A stretch of 45,000 nucleotides of DNA from Candidatus Pacearchaeota archaeon (lineage in GTDB: Archaea > Nanobdellota > Nanobdellia > Pacearchaeales > GW2011-AR1), in contig VGKO01000003.1 of assembly GCA_016867035.1 (NCBI GenBank), positions 1-45,000 on the forward strand, read 5' to 3'. Positions 17,565-26,406 of this stretch are shown here, one piece after another. The notes below the pieces were generated by a model that had not been told where the DNA came from, made no database searches, and saw only the letters and a list, made by a program, of their open reading frames with translations. Positions within the stretch are counted from its first letter, which is position 1; each line of letters begins with the position of its first letter. The position numbers and the translations under genes are program-made.

Positions 17565-20500
17565 ATGAAACTCGACACAAAAGATAAATATTTGCTTGTA
17601 AGAAAATATCTTGAAGAACATAGCTTAGTTGAATCAAATATTACTTCTTTTAATAATTTTGTTGAGAAGAGAATGCAAGAAATCGTCGATGAGTTGGGAC
17701 AAAGCTTGCCAAAAGAAGAAGATATTGAAATTAATCTCGGTAAAATAAGGGTTGGGAAGCCATTAATACATGAAGCCGATGGAAGTCCAAACTACATTAC
17801 TCCTGCCGAAGCTAGACTTAGAAACTTAACTTATTCTGCTCCAATATACCTGGAAATAACAGTAAAGCAAGGTGGACAAATTGAAAGTCAAGAAGTAGAA
17901 GTAGGTTATGTTCCTGTAATAGTAAAAAGCAATACTTGTAATATTGCTGGAAAAACAAAAGAAGAACTTATTAAACTTTATATTGATCCTAATGACCCCG
18001 GCGGTTACTTTATTATTAACGGTAATGAAAGAGTTATGGTTATGTCTGAAGATTTGGCAGAAAATCAGCCTTTTATTGAAAGATCAAAAGGAAAAATAAT
18101 GCTTAGACTTTTCTCAAGAAGGGGAAGTTATAGAATTCCAGTATCTGTTACAGATACAACTGAAGGCATTATTGAATTGTCTTTCTCAAGATTCAAAAAT
18201 ATTCCGGCTATTGTTATTCTGAAAGCATTGGGATTAACAAAAGAAGCAGATATTGCTAAATATGTAAGCAAAGAAACCGATGAATTGATTATCAATCTGT
18301 ATGAATTTGCAAATCTATCCACCCCCGAAGATGCTATGATGTATATTGCTGAAAAAACCTCTTTACAGGGAACAAAAAAAGAAATTCTCGATAGAGTTAA
18401 GCAAAGAATTGATTCTTATTTGTTGCCTCATATCGGACTAGAAAAATCCGATAGAACTGAGAAAGCAGTTACTTTGTGTAAAATGATTAAACAATTTTTA
18501 ATTGCTAAAGACACACCAGATAACTTGACCGATAAAGACCATTATGCTAATAAGAGAGTAAGACTTTCTGGAGACTTATTAGCAGATTTATTTAGAGTTA
18601 ATTTAAATATTCTTATAAGAGACATACAACATTCCTTACAGAAAACACAAAAAAGAAAGAAATTTTATTCTTTAAAAACAATAGCCAAATCTACTCTATT
18701 TACACATAGAATCGAAAGTTCTATTGCTACAGGTAATTGGATTGGAGAGAGAACAGGAGTTACCCAGAACATGGATAAAACTAATTACCTTGCTATTCTT
18801 TCTCAATTACAAAGAATTTCCTCGAGTTTACCCGGAGAACAAGAAAATTTCCTTGCAAGAACATTACATCCAACACACTATGGAAGATTCTGCCCAGTAG
18901 AAACCCCTGAAGGTACAGAAATTGGTTTAAGAAAAAATCTTGCTATTTTATCTAAAATATCTACAATGGTTGAACTTGATGATAAAAAGTTTAATGAAGT
19001 TTTGACTACAGCCGGATTAGACAAAGAATTACAGGGTGTTGACGTTTTCTTTAATGGAAGATTTATTGGAGCAGTAAAAGATTCGCCGGCTTTTATAAAA
19101 CAAATAAAAGAGAAGAGAAGAGCACAGATATTGCCTTATCAGATGAGTATACGATATGACAAAAACACAGAATCTATTTTGATTTCCACAGAAATTGGAA
19201 GATCCTTAAGACCTGTTGTTATTGTAGAAAACGAACAATCAAAATTAACAGAGCAGATTATGTCTGAATTAAAAAATGATACTTTAAAATGGAATGATTT
19301 ACTTGCACTGGGAATTATAGAGTATATAGACGCTGCTGAAGAAGAAAATTGCTTGGTTGCTTTATATAAAAAAGATATAACTTCTGAAACAACCCATCAA
19401 GAGATTGATGTTATTGATTTGTTTGGTACAATCACTTCGTTAGTTCCTTATCCAAACTACGATCAGAGTGCAAGACTTATGAGAGGAAGTAAAACTCAAA
19501 AACAGTCTTTAGGATTATATGCTGCTAATTTCTTATGTAGGGTTGATACTGATGTAAGCATTTTACATTACCCACAAAAACCCTTAGTAAGAACTTTTGT
19601 TTACGATACTTTGAATGTTTATCCTTCTGGACAAAATGTAATTGTTGCTATTATGACTCATGAAGGTTATAATATGGAAGATGCAGTTATCTTGAACAAA
19701 GCTTCTGTTGACCGAGGTTTAGCCAGATCAACTTACTTTAGACCTTATACAAGTGTTGAACTTAAATATGCAGGAGGATTGAAAGATCAAGTTGAAATAC
19801 CTGAAAAAGGAACATCAGGATATAGAACCGAAGAAAGTTATAGATATTTAGAAGCGGACGGAGTAGTTTATCCTGAAGCTAAAATGACTTCTGGAGAAGT
19901 TGTTATTGGAAAAACTTCACCACCAAAATTCTTATCTGAATCTCGCGAGATATCAGTTAAAGCAAGAAAAGAAGCTTCAAGTGTGATTAGACAAGAAGAA
20001 TCAGGAGTTGTCGATGGAGTTTTTATTACAGAAAACAGAGATGGTAATAGAATTGTTCAAGTAAGAGTAAGAGATCAAAGAATACCTGAACTCGGAGATA
20101 AATTTGCAACATCACACGGACAGAAAGGAGTTGTAGGAGCTTTAGTTGAAGAAAATGATATGCCTTTTACATCCTCCGGAGTAAGACCTGATATTTTGTT
20201 TAATCCACACGGTATTCCTGGACGTATGACTGTAGGTTATTTAATGGAATTAATTACAGGTAAAATTGGAGCATTATCAGGAAGAGTAATGGATGGAACA
20301 GGATTCCAAGAAACCAGAGTAGAAGACTTGGAAAAACAACTTAAGGAATTAGGATTAAGATACGACGGAAAAGAAACAATGTATAATGGAATTACAGGAA
20401 AAATGATGGAAGTAAAAATTTATGTTGGAACAATGTATTATCAAAAACTTAAATACATGGTTAGCAATAAAATGCATGCGCGAGCATCTGGAAAAGTTAC

Positions 20501-20825
20501 TTTATTAACTCGACAACCTATTGAAGGAAGAGCTAGAGGAGGAGCATTAAGACTTGGAGAAATGGAGCAAGAAGCCTTAGTTGCCCATGGTGCTTCACTT
20601 TTGCTTAAAGAAAGATATGATTCGGATAAAGTTGTGGTACATATCTGCACAAAGTGCGGTTCTGTTGCTGTTGAAGATAATATTCATAAAAAAATCTACT
20701 GTCCTTTATGTGGAAGTCAAGAAGCAGAGCCTGTAGAAATGAGCTATGCTTTTAAATTATTAATTGATGAAATACAAGGCTTACATTTAACAACTAAATT
20801 TGACTTAAAGAATAAATACGAATAA
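17565..20825 (+). CDS. rpoB: DNA-directed RNA polymerase subunit B (single-chain Rpo2)
   Basis: Full-length 1086 aa: GYFIINGNERVMVMSEDLA, HPTHYGRFCPVETPEGTEIGL, RIPELGDKFATSHGQKG, C-terminal zinc ribbon CTKCG..CPLCG. Confidence 0.97.
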   Translation: MKLDTKDKYLLVRKYLEEHSLVESNITSFNNFVEKRMQEIVDELGQSLPKEEDIEINLGKIRVGKPLIHEADGSPNYITPAEARLRNLTYSAPIYLEITVKQGGQIESQEVEVGYVPVIVKSNTCNIAGKTKEELIKLYIDPNDPGGYFIINGNERVMVMSEDLAENQPFIERSKGKIMLRLFSRRGSYRIPVSVTDTTEGIIELSFSRFKNIPAIVILKALGLTKEADIAKYVSKETDELIINLYEFANLSTPEDAMMYIAEKTSLQGTKKEILDRVKQRIDSYLLPHIGLEKSDRTEKAVTLCKMIKQFLIAKDTPDNLTDKDHYANKRVRLSGDLLADLFRVNLNILIRDIQHSLQKTQKRKKFYSLKTIAKSTLFTHRIESSIATGNWIGERTGVTQNMDKTNYLAILSQLQRISSSLPGEQENFLARTLHPTHYGRFCPVETPEGTEIGLRKNLAILSKISTMVELDDKKFNEVLTTAGLDKELQGVDVFFNGRFIGAVKDSPAFIKQIKEKRRAQILPYQMSIRYDKNTESILISTEIGRSLRPVVIVENEQSKLTEQIMSELKNDTLKWNDLLALGIIEYIDAAEEENCLVALYKKDITSETTHQEIDVIDLFGTITSLVPYPNYDQSARLMRGSKTQKQSLGLYAANFLCRVDTDVSILHYPQKPLVRTFVYDTLNVYPSGQNVIVAIMTHEGYNMEDAVILNKASVDRGLARSTYFRPYTSVELKYAGGLKDQVEIPEKGTSGYRTEESYRYLEADGVVYPEAKMTSGEVVIGKTSPPKFLSESREISVKARKEASSVIRQEESGVVDGVFITENRDGNRIVQVRVRDQRIPELGDKFATSHGQKGVVGALVEENDMPFTSSGVRPDILFNPHGIPGRMTVGYLMELITGKIGALSGRVMDGTGFQETRVEDLEKQLKELGLRYDGKETMYNGITGKMMEVKIYVGTMYYQKLKYMVSNKMHARASGKVTLLTRQPIEGRARGGALRLGEMEQEALVAHGASLLLKERYDSDKVVVHICTKCGSVAVEDNIHKKIYCPLCGSQEAEPVEMSYAFKLLIDEIQGLHLTTKFDLKNKYE

Positions 20826-20841
20826 AAAATAAAAACCCATA

Positions 20842-20913
20842 GCTGGTTTCCGCGAAAAACAATGTTTTTCGGGGCCTAGAAAACAGAAATGTTTTCTTGG
20901 TTATGAATCCGGC
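20842..20913 (+). ncRNA. Putative structured leader/intergenic RNA between rpoB and rpoA (two hairpins, possible closing stem)
   Basis: CGAAAAAC-AAT-GTTTTTCG (20853-20871), AGAAAACA-GAAA-TGTTTTCT (20878-20897), closing GCTGG/CCGGC (20842-20846/20909-20913). Confidence 0.45.
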
Positions 20914-20935
20914 AAACACTAAACAATAAAATAAA

Positions 20936-23900
20936 ATGACAAAACCTGTAAAAAAACACATTAATGGACTTTACTTCACATTGTTAAATCCAGAACAAAT
21001 CAAAAAAATAGCTGCAGCAAGAATTGTAACTCCGGAATTATATGATATTGATGGTTATCCTGTTGATGGTGGCTTGATGGACCTTCGTTTGGGAGCAATT
21101 GATCCAGGAGTTAGATGTAGAACTTGCGGAGGAAGATTAAAAGAATGTTTAGGACACCCAGGTATGGTGGAATTATCCAGACCAGTTATACATGTTAAAT
21201 ATATCCCAATAATTGAAATGTGTTTGAGATGTTTCTGTCAACATTGTGGAAAATTCTTATTACCAGAAGAAAAATCCAAAGAATACGTTAGTTTGAAAGA
21301 CAGAATCAAAAAAGCCAAAGATGCAAAAAAATGTCCTCACTGCGGAAATCCTCAAGAAAAAATGAAACTTGAGAAGCCGCTTACTTTCAAAAAAGGCAAG
21401 AAAAGAATATTCCCTGATGAAATAAGAGAGATGCTTGTAAATATACCGAGTGATGATTTAAAATACGTTGGAATACAATCCGATATATTTAGACCAGAAT
21501 GGGGAATTTTAACTGTTCTCTTGGTGCCTCCTGTAACTGTTAGACCTTCGATTACTTTAGAAACTGGCGAGAGAAGTGAAGATGATTTAACTCACAAACT
21601 AGGAGATATTATCAGAGCAGACCAAAGACTTCGTGAAAACTTGAATGCAGGAGCACCAGAAGTTATTATTGATGACTTATGGGACTTATTACAATATCAT
21701 GTTACAACCTTCTATGATAACTCGATGGCAGGAGTTCCACCAGCAAGACACAGAAGCGGACATCCATTGAAAACAATTACAGAAAGAATCAAAGGTAAAG
21801 AAGGAAGAATCAGACACAACCTTGCAGGTAAAAGAGTTAACTTTTCATCTCGTACTGTTATTAGTCCAGATCCTAATTTGAGAATCAATGAAATTGGTGT
21901 TCCAAAAGAAATTGCTACAACCTTGACAGTTAATGAATCAGTAACTAGTCTTAACATAGAATACTTAAAGAATTTAATTAAAAGCGAAGTATATCCTGGA
22001 GCTAATTATATTATAAGACCTGACGGAAAAAGAAAGAAAATTACTAAAGAACTTAGGGACGAAATTATTGCAGAACTCGCACCAGGTTATGTTGTTGAAA
22101 GACATCTTAGAGACGGAGATATTGTTTTATTCAACAGACATCCAAGCCTTCACAAAGCAAGCTTAATGGCACATTTCGTAAAAGTATTACCTTACAAGAC
22201 ATTTAGATTACATCCTGCTGTTGCCTTCCCTTACAATGCTGATTTTGATGGAGATGAAATGAACATCCATGTTCCGCAAACAGAAGAAGCAAGAGCAGAA
22301 GCACAAATCTTACTTGATGTAAATCAAAACTTAATGTCTCCAAAAAATAATACTAATTTAATTGGAAGTATTGCTGATGCTACAACTGGAAATTACTTAT
22401 TACATCTTGCAGAATTGAATAATGCTGATGCAAATCAGATTTTATACGAATCTGGAATGCTCGGGGAAATGTCAAAGAAGAAAGTCGGCGGTTCAGAAGT
22501 ATTCTCTGAAGCCTTGCCGGAAATTGATTTTAGTTATAAAAATAAAAGTTCAGAAGAAGTTCTTAGTATCAAGAAAGGAAAATTAATTTCTGGAGCATTA
22601 GACGATAAAATCTTCGGAGTAGAGTGCGGTGTATTAATTAGAGAATTAGATGCAAAAATAGGAAGACAAAAAACTCTTGATGCAATTAGAAAAGTTTTTG
22701 CATTAGGAACAAAGTATCTTTCAAGACACGGATTTACTATTTCTATCAATGACTTAAAAGTTAATAATAAAGTTCAAGACTTAACAGAAAGAACAATCAA
22801 AGAAGCAGAAGAAAAGACTAACAAAATTATTGCAGACTATTACAGCGGCGATTTAGAAATTATTCCTGGAAAAACAAAAGAAGAAACACGAGAAATCAAG
22901 ATTATCCAAGTTCTTAACGAAGTTCGTACCAAAATCGGACAAACAGTTAAGCAAGAATTCCCAAAAGATAATCCGGTTAATACCATGATTTTATCTGGTT
23001 CTGGCGGAAATGTACTTAATATTACTCAGATGGCATGTTGCGTAGGCCAACAGTCCTTATGGGGTAAGAGAATTTCAATTGGTTATAATAATAGAACTTT
23101 ATCTTTCTTCAAGGAAAATGATTTGTCTCCTAAAGCAAAAGGATTTATTCAAACACCTTACATGAGGGGATTAAAGCCTTATGAATTCTTTTTCGGAGCT
23201 GTAACAGGAAGAGATTCGTTAATGGATACTGCCCTTAGAACTCCAAAATCTGGATACTTATATAGAAGACTTGCAAATGCCTTGCAGGACTTAAAAGTAA
23301 GTTATGATACAACAGTAAGAGATGGAAGCGATAATATTATACAATTCAAGTATGGTGATGATGGCTTAGATATTGCAGGATTACATAAAGAAAAAGATAT
23401 TTCCCCCGGAGAAGCTATTGGAATTGTTACTGCTCAATCATTTGGAGAACCTTCTACTCAGATGGCACTTAATGTATTCCACTTTGCAGGAGTTTCTGAA
23501 ATGCAGATTACACAAGGACTTCCTAGATTAATTGAAATTTTCGATGCTAGAAAAACTCCTTCTACTCCAACTATGGAAATTTATTTAGATAAAGAACATA
23601 ATGATGAAAAACATGCAAGAGTTATTGCAGAAAAGATAAAAGAAACAACATTCGGAGAAGTTATTGAAAAAATAAAGATTAATTTTGGAGATAAAAAGAT
23701 TGAAGCGACAATAAATCCTACTTCTCTTAAATCCGTACACATGTCTATGGAAGATTTATCAGCCAAACTAAAGGAAGAAGGGCATTCTAATAAAGTAAGA
23801 GACAATGTTATGGTATTATCTGAACCAAAATTGGATTTCAAACAATTATACAAACTTAAAGAAAAAATAAAAACAATCCATATCTCAGGTGTAGAAGGAA

Positions 23901-24418
23901 TTAATCAGATACTTGTAGTTAAAAGAGAGAAAGATTTTGTTATCTTAACTTCAGGAACTAACTTAAAAGAAATATTAGAGTTTAAAGGAGTAAATCCTGA
24001 AAGAACTTCAACAAACGATATTGTTGAAATATCGCAAGTATTAGGAATTGAGGCAGCTAGAACTTCTATTATTAATGAAATAAAAAGAACAATTGAAGCC
24101 CAGGGACTTGATATTAACGAAAGACACCTTAAACTTGTTGCAGATGCAATGACTTTTGCGGGCAAAGTTTCAGGAGCAACTCGTATGGGTATTATCTCAC
24201 AAAAATCATCTGTACTTGCTAGAGCAAGTTTCGAAACACCAATTAAACACTTTGTTAATTCAACTCTTAAATTGACAAAAGACGAATTAAGTTCAGTTAT
24301 CGAGAATATTATTATCAATCAACCAATACCTGTAGGAACAGGACTTCCTGGATTGCTTGTCAAGGTTACAGGAAAATTAACTCCCGAAGAACCAAAAAAA
24401 GGCAAAGCCAAGGAATAA
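20936..24418 (+). CDS. rpoA: DNA-directed RNA polymerase subunit A, unsplit (A' + A'' fused)
   Basis: A' catalytic NADFDGDEMNIHVP and A'' GEAIGIVTAQSFGEPSTQMALNVFHFAGVSEMQITQGLPRLIEIFDA in one 1160-aa ORF. Confidence 0.96.
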   Translation: MTKPVKKHINGLYFTLLNPEQIKKIAAARIVTPELYDIDGYPVDGGLMDLRLGAIDPGVRCRTCGGRLKECLGHPGMVELSRPVIHVKYIPIIEMCLRCFCQHCGKFLLPEEKSKEYVSLKDRIKKAKDAKKCPHCGNPQEKMKLEKPLTFKKGKKRIFPDEIREMLVNIPSDDLKYVGIQSDIFRPEWGILTVLLVPPVTVRPSITLETGERSEDDLTHKLGDIIRADQRLRENLNAGAPEVIIDDLWDLLQYHVTTFYDNSMAGVPPARHRSGHPLKTITERIKGKEGRIRHNLAGKRVNFSSRTVISPDPNLRINEIGVPKEIATTLTVNESVTSLNIEYLKNLIKSEVYPGANYIIRPDGKRKKITKELRDEIIAELAPGYVVERHLRDGDIVLFNRHPSLHKASLMAHFVKVLPYKTFRLHPAVAFPYNADFDGDEMNIHVPQTEEARAEAQILLDVNQNLMSPKNNTNLIGSIADATTGNYLLHLAELNNADANQILYESGMLGEMSKKKVGGSEVFSEALPEIDFSYKNKSSEEVLSIKKGKLISGALDDKIFGVECGVLIRELDAKIGRQKTLDAIRKVFALGTKYLSRHGFTISINDLKVNNKVQDLTERTIKEAEEKTNKIIADYYSGDLEIIPGKTKEETREIKIIQVLNEVRTKIGQTVKQEFPKDNPVNTMILSGSGGNVLNITQMACCVGQQSLWGKRISIGYNNRTLSFFKENDLSPKAKGFIQTPYMRGLKPYEFFFGAVTGRDSLMDTALRTPKSGYLYRRLANALQDLKVSYDTTVRDGSDNIIQFKYGDDGLDIAGLHKEKDISPGEAIGIVTAQSFGEPSTQMALNVFHFAGVSEMQITQGLPRLIEIFDARKTPSTPTMEIYLDKEHNDEKHARVIAEKIKETTFGEVIEKIKINFGDKKIEATINPTSLKSVHMSMEDLSAKLKEEGHSNKVRDNVMVLSEPKLDFKQLYKLKEKIKTIHISGVEGINQILVVKREKDFVILTSGTNLKEILEFKGVNPERTSTNDIVEISQVLGIEAARTSIINEIKRTIEAQGLDINERHLKLVADAMTFAGKVSGATRMGIISQKSSVLARASFETPIKHFVNSTLKLTKDELSSVIENIIINQPIPVGTGLPGLLVKVTGKLTPEEPKKGKAKE

Positions 24419-24425
24419 TTCTAAG

Positions 24426-24857
24426 ATGACAAAAACTTTTGATATGCAATTTATTCGATATATGAACCTTTTCAATAGAGTTACCAGAATTGGTGCAAAA
24501 CATTGTTTTACTTATAATAATACTATTGTATTCGTTGTTCCTCGAGCAAAAGTTAATGAAGCAATAGGAAAAAATAATGAAAATCTCAAGAAATTGAGCT
24601 CAATTCTTTTGAAAAGAATAAGAATAATTGCTGAACCTAAAAGTGAAAAAGATGTAGAAAGTTTTATTTCAGTTTTAATTTCCCCAATACAATATAAAAC
24701 TCTTGAAGTTGTAAACAATAATGGAGCAGAAGAACTAATTATTACAGCAGGTATGGAAAGCAAAGCTATGTTAATAGGTAGAAATAAAACTAGATTAGAA
24801 GAATTGAAGAATATTGTTGAACAATATTTCGGCATAAAAAGCGTAAAGATTCTCTAA
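24426..24857 (+). CDS. nusA: NusA-like KH-domain transcription factor
   Basis: 143 aa, two KH-like segments (GKNNENLKKLSSIL; LIGRNKTRLEELKNIV), located between rpoA and rps12. Confidence 0.85.
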   Translation: MTKTFDMQFIRYMNLFNRVTRIGAKHCFTYNNTIVFVVPRAKVNEAIGKNNENLKKLSSILLKRIRIIAEPKSEKDVESFISVLISPIQYKTLEVVNNNGAEELIITAGMESKAMLIGRNKTRLEELKNIVEQYFGIKSVKIL

Positions 24858-24938
24858 ATTCCTGAAAAAACTATTTCGGAAGTTTTAAAAACCATACCTA
24901 TATAAAATAAATATAAATCAAACAGAAAAAATAATAAA

Positions 24939-25361
24939 ATGGGATTATTAAGCGCAACAAAGTTACATAAAAATAGAAACAAATTTAGATGGAACGATAA
25001 GAGATACAAGAAGAAAAAACTCGGCTTATTTGCAAAATCTGATCCCCTGGAAGGAAAAAGTCAAGCAAAGGGGCTTGTTACTGCAAAAGTTCAAAAAGAA
25101 GCAAGACAGCCAAACTCAGCTATGAGAAAGTGTTGCAGAGTTCAGTTAATTAAGAACAACAAAATAGTTACTGCTTTTATTCCTGGAAATTTAGCGCAAA
25201 AATTTGTTGACGAACACGATGAAGTTATTATTGAAAGAATTGGTGGAAGAATGAATCGAAGTAAGGGTGATATTCCCGGAGTTAGATTCCAAGTTATTAA
25301 AGTAAATGACCAACCTCTCAGATTGCTTTGGAAAGGCAAGATAGAGAAGGGTAGAAGATAA
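24939..25361 (+). CDS. rps12: Ribosomal protein uS12
   Basis: [31 protein letters not shown]...[13 protein letters not shown]. Confidence 0.96.
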   Translation: MGLLSATKLHKNRNKFRWNDKRYKKKKLGLFAKSDPLEGKSQAKGLVTAKVQKEARQPNSAMRKCCRVQLIKNNKIVTAFIPGNLAQKFVDEHDEVIIERIGGRMNRSKGDIPGVRFQVIKVNDQPLRLLWKGKIEKGRR

Positions 25362-25363
25362 AC

Positions 25364-25957
25364 ATGGCCTTCAAGATATTTGATTTGTATGATACTGAAA
25401 ACGTAGTAGTTAATGATCCTGCTCTAAAAAGAGTTATTAACTTAAAACCAAAACTTGTTCTTAAATCACATGGAAAGATTAGAGGTAATTTTGCTCAAAC
25501 AAAAATAAATATTGTTGAAAGACTTGCAAATCTTATTGGTGTTCCAGGACATAGGAATAAAAAACATATTATTATGACAAGCAATGCTTCTGGAAAATAT
25601 ACTAAGAATATGCAAGTTGTTTTAGAAGCTTTTAAGAAAATTGAAGAAAAAACAAAAGAAAATCCTGTTCAAGTTTTAGTTAAAGCAATAGAGAATGCTT
25701 CCCCAAGAGAAGAAGTTACCACAATTGAATATGGTGGGGCGAAATATCCTCAAGCGGTTGACACAAGCCCTTCAAGAAGAGTTGCATTAACCTTAAGATT
25801 AATTGTTCATGGGGCTTATGATAAGGCTTTCGGAAAAAAGACAAAGATTGAAGATTCTCTAGCAAATGAAATAATTCTTGCTTCTCAAGCAGATAACAAT
25901 AGTGCTGCTGTTTCCAAAAAGAATGAGATGGAAAAGTCTGCTAACTCTGCAAGATAA
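25364..25957 (+). CDS. rps7: Ribosomal protein uS7
   Basis: NPVQVLVKAIENASPREEVTTIEYGGAKYPQAVDTSPSRRVALTLRLI. Confidence 0.96.
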   Translation: MAFKIFDLYDTENVVVNDPALKRVINLKPKLVLKSHGKIRGNFAQTKINIVERLANLIGVPGHRNKKHIIMTSNASGKYTKNMQVVLEAFKKIEEKTKENPVQVLVKAIENASPREEVTTIEYGGAKYPQAVDTSPSRRVALTLRLIVHGAYDKAFGKKTKIEDSLANEIILASQADNNSAAVSKKNEMEKSANSAR

Positions 25958-25967
25958 TAATAACGCA

Positions 25968-26342
25968 ATGCATTCAAAACCAACAAGATACGACCTGCAA
26001 ACATCTATGGGTAGATTTGTTACAACAAAACCTCGCGATTCTTATCTAAAAGAAGTAGGTTTTTCAGGAGAATTTGATCGGGTTTTATTTGCTCCTAGAA
26101 TTGAGGATTCTTGGCTTAAATCTACTGCCTTAAGTTTAAATGATCCAGCAATAGCAGTTACTTTAGGACAGGATTATAAAAGACTATATCAGGTTCCAAA
26201 AACAGATAGAGCAAGACTTGCAAAATTTATTGCTGAAAAAATGTTTGGAACTTCAGATGCGGGAAAGATTGCCGACGAACTAGAAGCAGCAGCATTAGCT
26301 GAAGAAGTATATGTTGGTTCTAAACAATTAGTTTTAAGCTAA
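25968..26342 (+). CDS. Hypothetical protein inserted between rps7 and EF-2
   Basis: Internal start MHSKPTRYDLQTSMGRF at 25968 just after rps7; no family recognised. Confidence 0.5.
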   Translation: MHSKPTRYDLQTSMGRFVTTKPRDSYLKEVGFSGEFDRVLFAPRIEDSWLKSTALSLNDPAIAVTLGQDYKRLYQVPKTDRARLAKFIAEKMFGTSDAGKIADELEAAALAEEVYVGSKQLVLS

Positions 26343-26406
26343 CCGGGAAAGGTTTAAAAAGCACTTTTCTATTAAGCATTTATAGTAAAAAATTAAAATA
26401 ACAAAC

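Noticed and set aside
23581-24318. Minus-strand ORFs inside rpoA, and similar ones inside rpoB, fusA, nusA and the permeases
   Set aside because: Fully antisense to conserved genes, no independent start signals or recognisable motifs.
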